Assembly: GCF_000379525.1 (NCBI RefSeq)
Contig: NZ_KB902486.1
Span: 20,231-84,230, forward strand
Direction: 5' to 3'
From: Lamprocystis purpurea DSM 4197
GTDB taxonomy: Bacteria > Pseudomonadota > Gammaproteobacteria > Chromatiales > Chromatiaceae
DNA length: 64,000 bases
The translations under genes and the position numbers were made by a program. Positions 35,202 to 44,700 of this stretch are shown one piece after another. Under the pieces are notes generated by a model. That model saw only the letters and a program-made list of their open reading frames with translations. It ran no database searches and was not told the DNA's origin. Positions within the stretch are counted from its first letter, which is position 1. Every line of letters starts with the position of its first letter.

Positions 35202-36755
35202 GTGTCACACCAGCACATGAGTTCCGAGACAGCCGCGCCGGCCCCGCCCTGCGTCATGATCATCTTCGGCGCCGGGGGTGATCTGACCAAGCGCAAGCTG
35301 ATCCCGGCGCTGTTCCACCTGTGCCATGGCGGGCTGCTGCCGGACACCTTCGCGGTCCTCGGGCTCGACCGGCTGGATCTGGATGACGGCGCTTACCGCG
35401 ACCTGCTGGCCGCGGAGGTCCGCCAACACGTCGGTAGCGCCTGGGACGCGCAAACCTGGGATCGGCTGTGCGGCCAACTGCACTACATGAAGGCCGATTT
35501 CACCGACGTCGAGAGTCACATGGCGCTGTGCGAGCATCTCACGCGCCTTGACGCCGACCGCGGCACCGAGGGTAACTATCTGTTCTATCTCGCCGTTCCG
35601 CCCAGCCTGTTCGGCGGCATCACCCGTCTGTTGGGTGAGGTCGGACTCACCGCCGAGGCTGCGGACGACTGGCGCCGGGTGATCATCGAAAAGCCTTTCG
35701 GCCACGACCTGGAGTCGGCTCAGGATCTGAACCGGATGCTCCATGAGACCCTGGACGAGGAGCAGATCTACCGCATCGACCACTATCTGGGCAAAGAGAC
35801 GGTTCAGAACATCATGGTCTTCCGATTCTCCAACGGCTTCATCGAGCCGCTGTGGAACCGCCAGCACATCGACCATGTGCAGATCACGGTGGCCGAGTCG
35901 GTGGGCGTCGAACACCGCGGAGCCTATTACGAGGAAGCCGGTGCCCTGCGCGACATGATCCCCAACCACCTGCTGGTCCTCCTGGGCTTTCTGGCGATGG
36001 AACCGCCCAACTCATTCGACTCCTGCGCGGTACGCGACGAGATCAACAAGGTCCTGGACGCCATCCAACCGCTGACCCCGGAACAGGTGCTGACTCACGC
36101 GGTACGCGGCCAGTACGGCGAGGGCAGCATGCCGAGCAGGGAACAGGTGCAAGCCTATCGCAGCTCACCCGGAGTGGCTCCGAACTCCCGCACCGAGACC
36201 TTCGCCGCGCTGAAACTCACCATGGACAACTGGCGCTGGGCCGGCGTGCCGTTTTATCTGCGCACCGGCAAACGCCTGCCCGCCCAATACACCGAGGTCG
36301 CTATTCAGTTCAAGAAGGCGCCAACCACCATGTTCAAGGGCATGGATCTCGAGGACATGAATCCGGACATGATGGTGCTGCGCATTCAGCCGGACGAGGG
36401 CATCCAGTTGGGCTTCAGCGCCAAGGTTCCGGGGCCGACCATGCGCATCGGCACCGTCAACATGGACTTCTGTTACGCGGACTACTTCGGCAACGCCCCC
36501 GCTACCGGCTACGAAACGCTGATCTACGACTGCATGCACGGGGATGCCACCCTGTTCAAGCACGCCGATACGGTCGAGAAGGGTTGGGAGATCGTGGAGT
36601 CGGTGATGGACGTCTGGCAGGCCCTGCCGGCCCGCAACTTCCCCAACTATGCCGCCGGCACCTGGGGACCGGAGGCCGCCGAGGACCTGTTGCGGAACGA
36701 CGGGCGGCGCTGGCGGCCGATCGCCACTCCGAGTCCAACACGCTGCGGACAATGA
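35202..36755 (+). CDS. zwf: Glucose-6-phosphate dehydrogenase, isozyme 2
   Basis: A 517-residue paralogue of the enzyme at 28261. GTG at 35202 is chosen because AGGAG stands 6 bp before it. The dinucleotide motif is canonical (GAGGDLTKRK, 23-32); [14 protein letters not shown] and LRTGKRLP are intact. It differs from isozyme 1 along its whole length and is closer to the type paired with short Gnd proteins, so it was probably acquired or diverged long ago, not by recent duplication. Its stop overlaps the start of the TPR gene (ATGA), a sign of coupling. Confidence 0.94.
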   Translation: MSHQHMSSETAAPAPPCVMIIFGAGGDLTKRKLIPALFHLCHGGLLPDTFAVLGLDRLDLDDGAYRDLLAAEVRQHVGSAWDAQTWDRLCGQLHYMKADFTDVESHMALCEHLTRLDADRGTEGNYLFYLAVPPSLFGGITRLLGEVGLTAEAADDWRRVIIEKPFGHDLESAQDLNRMLHETLDEEQIYRIDHYLGKETVQNIMVFRFSNGFIEPLWNRQHIDHVQITVAESVGVEHRGAYYEEAGALRDMIPNHLLVLLGFLAMEPPNSFDSCAVRDEINKVLDAIQPLTPEQVLTHAVRGQYGEGSMPSREQVQAYRSSPGVAPNSRTETFAALKLTMDNWRWAGVPFYLRTGKRLPAQYTEVAIQFKKAPTTMFKGMDLEDMNPDMMVLRIQPDEGIQLGFSAKVPGPTMRIGTVNMDFCYADYFGNAPATGYETLIYDCMHGDATLFKHADTVEKGWEIVESVMDVWQALPARNFPNYAAGTWGPEAAEDLLRNDGRRWRPIATPSPTRCGQ

Positions 36756-37414
36756 CCCTGCGAACCTGTTTGCTGCTGATCGCGATGGCGCTGAGCGGCC
36801 TGCCGGGGGCCGGATCGGCCATCGCCGGCGACCCACAGGCGACCGAGGCGGACTGGGCCATGGTCCCGGCCTGGTGTCGGTTCGCGATGTCCGCGAGAAA
36901 GACCAACAACCGGGTCGACCAGATCCCCGACCCCCAAGTGCGCGCCAAAATCCGTGCCCTGGACAACTCCGGCTGCAACGGCTTCCATCATTATTGTTGG
37001 GCGCTGATCTGGGCCAATCGCGGCTACTTTACCAGCACCGAAGATCAGGCGCTGCGACGCAGTTATTTCGACTGGGCGATTTCCGATTTTCGATATATTT
37101 TCGCGAACTCGGAACCCGGAAACACCTGTTCGCTCTTTCCGGAAAGCTATACGAAGTTGGGTGAAATGAAGCTCCTGATCGGCAAACCCCAAGAAGCCGA
37201 GACACATTATCGGGCAGCGCTGAAGCTCAAGCCGGACTATGCGCCTGCCTATGCCGGACTCAGCGACCTGTACGAAACCCAGGGTCACATTGACAAGGCC
37301 GTCGCGATCTTGCAAGCCGGCCTCAAGGTCAAGCCCACATCCAGCGCCTTGAAGAAGAAATTCGCCCGCTTGCAGGCGCGTACCGGCGGCGATCTCCGGG
37401 AATCGCCTGATTAA
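36752..37414 (+). CDS. Exported TPR protein, coupled to zwf2
   Basis: A 220-residue protein whose ATG overlaps the zwf2 stop (ATGA). Residues 1-25 form a signal peptide with cleavage near AIAGDPQ. A central Cys/Trp-containing region (WCRFAM, CNGFHHYCWALIWANRGYF) precedes two to three TPR units (AETHYRAALKLKPDYAPAYAGLSDLYETQGHIDKAVAILQAGLKVKP). This layout, a short Cys-rich N-terminal part plus TPRs, is seen in unassigned exported proteins of purple bacteria. Why it is coupled to a cytoplasmic dehydrogenase is unclear. The 3-prime end (CCGGGAATCGCCTGA) contains a motif found at other gene ends in this window. Confidence 0.78.
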   Translation: MTLRTCLLLIAMALSGLPGAGSAIAGDPQATEADWAMVPAWCRFAMSARKTNNRVDQIPDPQVRAKIRALDNSGCNGFHHYCWALIWANRGYFTSTEDQALRRSYFDWAISDFRYIFANSEPGNTCSLFPESYTKLGEMKLLIGKPQEAETHYRAALKLKPDYAPAYAGLSDLYETQGHIDKAVAILQAGLKVKPTSSALKKKFARLQARTGGDLRESPD

Positions 37415-37468
37415 CGAGTCAAAGCGATGGGGTTCGCTGCGCTCGCCCCATCCGACAGGAGCACCCTT

Positions 37469-38266
37469 ATGTACAAACTCGTGGTCTGTGACCTCGACGG
37501 GACCCTGCTCACTCCGGAGCATCGGCTCGGCGACTACACCCTGGCGGTCCTCGCCCGGCTGCGCGAACGCGGTGTCGATCTGATGCTGGCCTCGGGCCGC
37601 CACTTTCAGGACATCCGGACTTACGCAAACCAGCTCGGTGGGCACGGCTGCCTGATCTCATCCAACGGCGCCGCGGTCCACGACCGTGAGCTGCGCCTGG
37701 TCGATTGCTGGTCACTGGACCCGGCGTGTGTGCGTGCACTCATCAACAACCCCGCGTGGGCGGACGTCCACACGAATGTCTACCGCACCACTGACTGGCT
37801 GGTCGCCCGCCCGGAGCCTTACCTGCTGAGCTACCATCAGGACTCCGGCTTCAGCTATCGCATCGTCGATCTGGCGACCATCGACGGCACCCATGCGCTG
37901 AAGGTGTTTTTCTTCGGCGATCATGAGCGTCTGCTGGAGATCGAGCGGTCGGTGCTGGATCGCTTCGGTGATCGCGTCACCACCACCTTTTCGCTCCCCG
38001 TGACGCTCGAGATCATGGCCCTTGGCGTTTCCAAGGGCGCCGCGCTCGCCGGGGTCGCGCAACGACTGGGGATCGACCTGGCGCAGATTCTCGCCTTCGG
38101 TGATGGGATGAACGACCTGGAGATGCTCACCCAGGTCGGCACCGGGGTCATCATGGCGAATGCGGATCCGCGCCTCAAACAGGTGCTGCCGAAACTGGAA
38201 GTGATCGGCAGCAACGCGGATGAGTCGGTCGCGCGGCATCTGGAGCAGTTGTTCCTGGTCGACTGA
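37469..38266 (+). CDS. HAD-superfamily phosphatase, Cof type
   Basis: A 265-residue class IIB HAD hydrolase. Motif I is DLDGTLL (8-14, nucleophile and acid/base Asp), motif II is the Ser of LASGR, motif III the Lys of VSKGAAL, and motif IV GDGMNDLEML. Relatives (Cof, YidA, YbiV) dephosphorylate sugar phosphates and nucleotides; the setting beside zwf/gnd suggests a sugar phosphate. ACAGGAG precedes the ATG at 37469. Confidence 0.9.
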   Translation: MYKLVVCDLDGTLLTPEHRLGDYTLAVLARLRERGVDLMLASGRHFQDIRTYANQLGGHGCLISSNGAAVHDRELRLVDCWSLDPACVRALINNPAWADVHTNVYRTTDWLVARPEPYLLSYHQDSGFSYRIVDLATIDGTHALKVFFFGDHERLLEIERSVLDRFGDRVTTTFSLPVTLEIMALGVSKGAALAGVAQRLGIDLAQILAFGDGMNDLEMLTQVGTGVIMANADPRLKQVLPKLEVIGSNADESVARHLEQLFLVD

Positions 38267-38865
38267 ACTCCAGCGCGATCACTGGTCGCGCCCACGCCCT
38301 GTGGGAGCGGGCCTGCGGCCGCGCCCAATCCCCGCAGATTCCCGTAGCGGGCGTTGACCAGACTCCCGGCCACTTCGCCGAGCCGCTGCACGCATGCAGG
38401 CCGGCGTCCCCCGGCCCAACTCAGGGCCCGCTGCCCCTCGGGAATCCGGATCGGCTCCCGCCATCGTCGAACACCTGCCGCGCCCACCCATCGGCCGCGT
38501 CGAGCGCGGCCCACCCGCGATCACACCGCCCCCCCCGACAAACCTCTGGATGGTCGGTCCGCCGCACCTTCGGGGGGACTTGCGAGCCCAATCACGGCAA
38601 TAAATCCGCCCTTCACTATTCTTTACCTCAGAGGCTTCCGATACCAACGGGGACCAAGACGATTGGCGGAAATTCATGTACCAGATCGCGGGGATCTTCG
38701 TCTGCCTGCGAGGTTCGCCGACAGAGGCATCGCCGGACGATGTGACCACCGGGTCGACGTGGAAGGCGGGGCGAACACAAACGCGATGGTGCCTGTTTAA
38801 CCGAAATCGTCAAAATCCGGCCAGCGGCCACCCCGGTGCCAGGCGCGGAACACGAGCGAAACGAA
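38267..38865. other. Intergenic region before the first pilin operon, with repeat fragments
   Basis: No convincing gene is seen in these 600 bp. A REP-like arm (GTGGGAGCGGGCCTGCGG) lies at 38301, and a family G block resembling 10026-10095 at 38659-38730. The last 60 bp before fimT carry no clear sigma-54 or sigma-70 motif. Open frames here have the composition of non-coding high-GC DNA. Confidence 0.6.
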
Positions 38866-39387
38866 ATGAAAACGCTTAAATATACCCATGGAGTTACCTT
38901 GATCGAGTTGATGATCACGCTCAGCATGATTGCGGTGACACTCGGCCTTGGTGTGCCGACGTTCCAGAATTTCCAAGTAGGCATGCAACGTGCCCAAGTG
39001 ATTGCTGAACTCGTCACGTCCTTGACACTCGCCCGTAGCGAGGCGGCTCGCCGCGGCGGCTCCGTGGAGATCTGCGTGTCGCAGAGCGGGACCGCTTGCT
39101 CCACCAGCGATGATCCGGGCTGGCATCACGGCTGGGTCGTATTTGCCGATACCGATCAGGATAATACGATCGACCCCGATGAGATCATCCACATCGCCCG
39201 TTTCGAGCACCCGACCTTTTCGCTCACCGGCGACATCTCCGTGGTTGGTGGAATCGTGTTCGACAGCACCGGCTGTCCTGAGGATACTGGTACCTTCAGC
39301 TACTGTGACGAGCAAGCATCACGGGAGATCGACCTGAACTACATCGGTCGCTTGAAAATCGTCGAAAGTGATTCAGGTTGCTCATGA
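38866..39387 (+). CDS. fimT: Type IV pilus minor pilin FimT/FimU, copy 1
   Basis: A 173-residue prepilin. The prepilin peptidase site is THG-VTLIELMI (cleavage after G9, Glu at mature position 5). SLTLARSEAARRGGSVEICVS is the FimT/GspH signature. First gene of a five-gene operon whose members overlap by ATGA; these minor pilins prime pilus assembly and carry PilY1 to the tip. Paralogue of the gene at 49475, both ending ESDSGCS. A start ten codons upstream would also be open but would spoil the short leader. Confidence 0.93.
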   Translation: MKTLKYTHGVTLIELMITLSMIAVTLGLGVPTFQNFQVGMQRAQVIAELVTSLTLARSEAARRGGSVEICVSQSGTACSTSDDPGWHHGWVVFADTDQDNTIDPDEIIHIARFEHPTFSLTGDISVVGGIVFDSTGCPEDTGTFSYCDEQASREIDLNYIGRLKIVESDSGCS

Positions 39388-39998
39388 ACGCACTGGCCCG
39401 CATCCCGCCCGAGCCCGAGCCCAAGCCCAAGCGTAGCGATCAGGGTCCGCCCACGCGAGCGTGCACGCGGGGTTTCACCTTGGTCGAGGTCCTGATCACG
39501 GCCGGAGTGACCCTGATCGCCTTTGTCGGATTGGCGACCGTCCAGATGCTCGGGTTGCGCGCCGCCACCAGTTCGTTCGAGCGCTCCCAGGCGACCGTGC
39601 TCGCCTATGATATTGTCGATCGGATGCGCCTGAATCGCGAAAACAAACCCAAGCCCATTGACAGCGCTCTGGGGGGCGGCTACGACCAAGTACGCGTCTG
39701 CAAGACCTGTTCCGTGGACAACGCCGTCACGAGCCCGGCGGGTTTCTCCAATCCCGACACACCGACTGCCAACAGCAATCTTAGCGCTTGGTGGAACGCC
39801 ATTGACCGCTCCGGACTACCGAATTGGTTTGCCGGCATTGCCCACCTACCACAACAAACGGTCTTCACGGTGTCGGTGCAATGGGATGACGCGCGCGCCG
39901 AGAATGGCTCAGACGATCAGGAAGCAACACGACCCTCGTGCCTGGGAACCGACCTATCGGCCTCCACCCAAGAGGTCTGCGTGATGACGCAACTATGA
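39384..39998 (+). CDS. pilV: Type IV pilus minor pilin PilV, copy 1
   Basis: A 204-residue PilV. Cleavage site CTRG-FTLVEVLI with G30 and Glu+5 (E35): the leader of about 30 residues, rich in Pro, Lys and Arg, is much longer than the usual 5-10. The body shows the ATVLAYDIVDRMRLNR segment and C-terminal CLGTDLSASTQEVCVMTQL shared with the copy at 50017. ATG overlaps the fimT stop. Confidence 0.92.
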   Translation: MNALARIPPEPEPKPKRSDQGPPTRACTRGFTLVEVLITAGVTLIAFVGLATVQMLGLRAATSSFERSQATVLAYDIVDRMRLNRENKPKPIDSALGGGYDQVRVCKTCSVDNAVTSPAGFSNPDTPTANSNLSAWWNAIDRSGLPNWFAGIAHLPQQTVFTVSVQWDDARAENGSDDQEATRPSCLGTDLSASTQEVCVMTQL

Positions 39999-41188
39999 CA
40001 TTCGACCCCATCACTCGGAGAATGGAACGGCCGGCACCGCAGCGACTCCGGCAGCGCCTGGGCCGGGTGGCGACCGGATTCTCTTTGACCGAAATTCTGA
40101 TTGCCCTCGTGCTCGGTCTTGTGATCATTGCCGCCCTCAGCCAACTCTACACCGGCACCAAGCGGACCTATGGCCTGAGCGACGCCATTACCCGGATCAA
40201 CGAGAATGGCCGTTTTGCCGTGGACTTCATCACCGCCGACGTGCGCATGGCCGGCTATCTGTCCTGCGGAGGCTCATCCGCACGCATCGCCAATACCATC
40301 AATGGCGGCGGGAAATGGTTTTTCCAGACCGGAGGCCTCGAAGGTTACGAAGGCGGTGTTGATACCCCCGCATTCGCGGATGACGACGAAACCAATATCG
40401 ATGAGAAAGGCGCCCCGGTCCCAGCCGATTTGCAGAACATCCTGCCGGGTACGGATATCCTCGTGATCAGGCGGGCGACCTTGGACCTGGGACAGCAGGT
40501 GCTTCAGGACGACACCGCAACCCACGGCATCACGCTCGATGCGAACCATGGGTTCATGCCCGGTGAAATCCTGGTCATCTCCAACCCCAGTTGCACTCAG
40601 GCTTCCCTGTTCCAGGTGACCGGGACCTTGGCGATCGACCCCGACACCGGCACCGGCGGCATCAAGTATGGCGCGATCGCGAGCGATGAGAACCCGCCGG
40701 ATCCCGGAAACTGTACCGACCGTCTATTCGGCTCGTTCGATTGCAACAGTCTTGTTTACGCCGAGAGCGACGCCTTTCGATCCGAGTCCATGGTGACTCC
40801 CTTTATTGCCCACGCCTATTACGTTGCCAATACCAACCCTCCAGCGCTCGCACGCAAACGTCTGATCCAGATCAATCGGCAAGCGAAAATTCTCTCAGAG
40901 GAACTGATCCAGGACGTCGAGGATTTCCAGATACTCTATGGTTTTGATACGGTGGCGGACAGTAACCATCAGGTCGATGCCTACTTGACAGCAGATCAGG
41001 TCACCGACTGGCGCCGGGTGATCAGTGTCCATTTTGCACTCCTGATGCGCTCAAGCGAGGAGCATGTGCGCACCGCGGATGCGAGTCCGAACTTTATCTT
41101 GCCGGGAAAAACCGTCACCTTGGCCGGGGATCGCCGTTTGCACCGCAGCTTCGGCAGCCTGGTGGCCGTGCGGAATCAATTGCCATGA
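39995..41188 (+). CDS. pilW: Type IV pilus assembly protein PilW, copy 1
   Basis: A 397-residue minor pilin. Prepilin site is ATG-FSLTEILIA (G28, Glu33), again after a long basic leader. GRFAVDFITADVRMAGYLSCGG and NCTDRLFGSFDCNS are conserved with the copy at 50604. ATG overlaps the pilV stop (ATGA). It contributes to the PilV-W-X-Y1 tip complex. Confidence 0.93.
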   Translation: MTFDPITRRMERPAPQRLRQRLGRVATGFSLTEILIALVLGLVIIAALSQLYTGTKRTYGLSDAITRINENGRFAVDFITADVRMAGYLSCGGSSARIANTINGGGKWFFQTGGLEGYEGGVDTPAFADDDETNIDEKGAPVPADLQNILPGTDILVIRRATLDLGQQVLQDDTATHGITLDANHGFMPGEILVISNPSCTQASLFQVTGTLAIDPDTGTGGIKYGAIASDENPPDPGNCTDRLFGSFDCNSLVYAESDAFRSESMVTPFIAHAYYVANTNPPALARKRLIQINRQAKILSEELIQDVEDFQILYGFDTVADSNHQVDAYLTADQVTDWRRVISVHFALLMRSSEEHVRTADASPNFILPGKTVTLAGDRRLHRSFGSLVAVRNQLP

Positions 41189-41697
41189 CCGCTATGGCTC
41201 CGCGGGCAACCGGCGGACCGCGACCCAACCGCGGCGCAACCCTGATCATCGGTATGATCCTGCTGCTCCTCATGAGTGTCGTCGGTCTGACCGCGCTCAA
41301 GGCAATCCGCACCGATGAGCGAATCTCCGCCAATCTGCAGGATAAGTATTTGGCTTTCCAAGCCGCCGAAGCCGCGCTGCGGGAGGCTGAGCACGCGCTG
41401 TCACAGCCCAACCTTCCGGCTTTCTATCGCTTCGATCAGGAAGGCATTCCCAGCCCCTATGAGTTCACCAGCGAAAATGCCCATGAGTACACCCGCGATC
41501 TGACCGGCACGGCGCATGTTGCACAGCAGCCACTCTACATCCTCGAACAAATGGAGGGCGGCGTAGAGCAGGGTTCGAGCCTGCTCATCGGGGTCAAGTA
41601 CGGGCGGGAGTGGCGGGCGGCCTATCGGATCACCGCCATCGGTTTCGGGGGCTCGGCGACCACCCGCGTCGTCCTCCAAACAACCTATCGACGTTAA
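41185..41697 (+). CDS. pilX: Type IV pilus assembly protein PilX, copy 1
   Basis: A 170-residue GspK-like minor pilin. NRG-ATLIIGMILLLLMSVVGLTALKAIRTDERI gives cleavage after G17; the mature position 5 is Ile, not Glu, as in GspK-like tip subunits. AFQAAEAALREAE is the PilX N-terminal helix signature. ATG overlaps the pilW stop. Paralogue at 51779. Confidence 0.9.
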   Translation: MTAMAPRATGGPRPNRGATLIIGMILLLLMSVVGLTALKAIRTDERISANLQDKYLAFQAAEAALREAEHALSQPNLPAFYRFDQEGIPSPYEFTSENAHEYTRDLTGTAHVAQQPLYILEQMEGGVEQGSSLLIGVKYGREWRAAYRITAIGFGGSATTRVVLQTTYRR

Positions 41698-41738
41698 GCG
41701 ATGTGATGGCCACACGCCGGCCAAGCGGAGCACGAGAC

Positions 41739-44700
41739 ATGAACCAACAACTCCACCATATGCTATGTGGACTTATCGTCATCACTGCCGGCGTCGCCTG
41801 GGGGGCTCCCAGCGATCTTGCCCAGACCCCGCTCAGCGTGACCCAAACGGTCCGGCCGATGGTCCTGCTCGCCTTATCGAACGACCACCAACTCTACCGC
41901 AAGGCGTACAACGACTATTCCGATCTGGACGGCGATGGAGCAATCGACACCACGTATCAGAGCGGCTACGAGTATTACGGCTATTTCGACCCTAAGAAAT
42001 GCTACGTGTACAGTGTCGCAGGCTACTTTGAACCGACCGGAAAGGCCACCCCCGGCCATCGCTGCAATCCTGGGATCTCCGGTCAAGACAGCGGCACCTG
42101 GAGCGGTAACCTGCTGAATTGGGCAACGATGACACGGATGGACATCCTGCGCCGGGTGCTCTACGGCGGCTACCGCTCCATCGACGACCCGGCGCAGACG
42201 ATCCTGGAGCGCGTGCTGCTGCCGACCGATTCGCATGCCTTCGCGAAGGTCTTTACCCCCCCCGGCGGCACCACCGAAATGGGGCGGCACACACCCACCA
42301 ACGACTATGGGACCATCACCTTCTGTAACGTCACCTGGGCTAGCGACGGAGAGAGCCAATCACTGAATACGAGCACGTACCCGCCGCTGATCCGCGTCGC
42401 CAAAGGGAACTGGCCCATGTGGGCTTCCGGTGAAGTGACCGAGTGTGCTTGGCGCGAGGCCAAGAGTGCCGACACGACCGCGCCTTGGGAAAGCAACAAT
42501 AGTGGCGTTAGCCCCGTACGCGTTGGATCCAAAATCTATCAACTGAATGCCCGCGTCGCGGTCTGTGTTTCCGGGTGGCTGGAGGACAACTGCCGGGACT
42601 ATAAGGACGACATCAGCGTCGTCCATAACAAACCGACCGGTCTGCTCCAGAAATACGGTGAAAACGGCTCATTGCGCTTCGGGCTGATGAGCGGAAGCTA
42701 CAACAAGAATTTGTCCGGGGGCGTCTTGCGCCGCAAGATCGGACTGATCGCAGGCAATACGGCAGCGAATGCCGCGTTCGATGAAATCAACCTGAAAACG
42801 GGGCAGTTCATCAACAACGGAATTATCGGCACCATCAATGCATTCCGGATCAACAAATATAGCTTTTCAGGCCGCAAGTACTCGGATTGCAATACGTACG
42901 GTATCCCGCTGTGCACGCTCAAGCCCAATGAGTATTGTTTAAAGAACGGTGTTTGCACGAACTGGGGCAACCCGGTCTCGGAAATATTCTTCGAGTCGCT
43001 GCGCTACCTCGCCGGTAAGCGTGAACCGTACGCCCCCTACAACGCCGATGACCACAGCTACTTCGGTACGCTGACCCCAAACACCTGGGACGACCCCATG
43101 CCCGTGACCGAATGGTGTGCCAAGAGCAACATCATCTTCCTGTCCACCGGGGTGAACTCATTCGACCGCGATGAGTTCTCAAGCGACTTTGCCGATCTCA
43201 ACCTGACCACCGGCACCAACCTGGTCGGCGCTCAGGAGGATATCGGCACCAACCTGATCGTCGGCGGCAGCACCACCGGGCAATGCACGGCCAAGGCGGT
43301 CAATGGGTTAGCCAATGCTCAAGGCATCTGCCCCGAAGGGCCGACCCTGGACGGCGGCTACCAAGTGGCGGCAGTCGCGCACTTCGCCCACACCACCGGC
43401 CTGCGCCGTGTGAAAGATCAGCAACAAAAGGTCAACACCCAAACGGTTGCCTTGGCCCGCGACCTGCCACGCTTCAATATCCCGGTCGGCAACAACACCG
43501 TGACCTTGCTGCCGCACATGGAAGCCAGCAAGGACAGCGCCGCGGTCCAGAGCACGGCCGGCTGGCGCGCCGGAACGCTCCAGGATCTGATCGTGGAAAA
43601 CCTGACCAAGGACCAGTCGGGTCGACTCGTCAGCGCCAGCCTGCGGGTCATCTGGGAGGACTCCACTTGGGGCAACGACTACGATATGGACGGCGTCGAG
43701 CGTATCCAGTTCTGCGTCGGCCCGACGGCCTGCACGCAGATATGCAACGCCTGCAGCATTCCCTGCAACGCGACCTGTAACAGTTCCTGCACCACCACCT
43801 GCGAGACAAAATACCAAACATGTCTGAATGACTGCGGTGACCCCAGTTGCAGTACCAAATGCCTCAACACGCGCACGACCTGCAACGCGGCTTGCCCCAC
43901 GACCTGCACGACGACCTGCGCCAACACCTGCGCGAGTGAATGCAACACCACCGTCGCCGAGAATGAACTCAAGATCACGACGTCCGTTCAGCAGGCGTCT
44001 GCCGGCAATGCACTGTTATTCGGCTATACCGTCGCCGGAACCGTCAGCGGCAGCACCCCGACAAACACGAAATGTGATGGAGTCTACCATGGCGACGGCG
44101 TCTATCGGGAGGTCGTTCGTACCGGCGGCAAGAACTTCAGCATGCTGACAGACCCGCAGGATACGCCGTCCAACAAGCCGATCGACTGCGTCCGGAAATT
44201 TCAGGCCGGCACCAACACCGCCCGACTCCTGGAGCATCCGCTGTGGTATGGCGCCAAGTACGGCGGCTTCATCGACGCCAATGGTAATGCGCTCCCGGAC
44301 GCCAAGTCCGAGTGGGACGCCAATAGCGACGGTGTTCCGGACCGCTTTTTCTTTGCCGACAACCCGGCGCAACTGGGTAAATCACTGGAGAACTTCCTAG
44401 AGATCATCGCCACCGTCTCCTCTTCCGCCGCGGTCGTCGCCAACTCGGTGACCCTGCAAGAGAATACCTTCATCTTTCAGGGCCGCTACGATAGTGCGGA
44501 CTGGTCTGGTGATTTGGTCGCCTTCCCGGTCAATCTCGTTGATGGGTCGCTGTCCACGCTGGTCTGGAGTGGCCGGTCGAAGATCGACATCCAAGGCGCC
44601 GCCGGCAACCGCCGGATCATTACCACCAACGCGGATCGCGTCGCCAACGCGTCCGCCGCCATTGGCGTTCCTTTCGCGTGGGGCAATACCACCAGCGATG

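Noticed and set aside
38354-38800. 148-codon frame before pilin operon 1
   Set aside because: Arg/Pro-rich random-looking composition and no ribosome site; both strands open.
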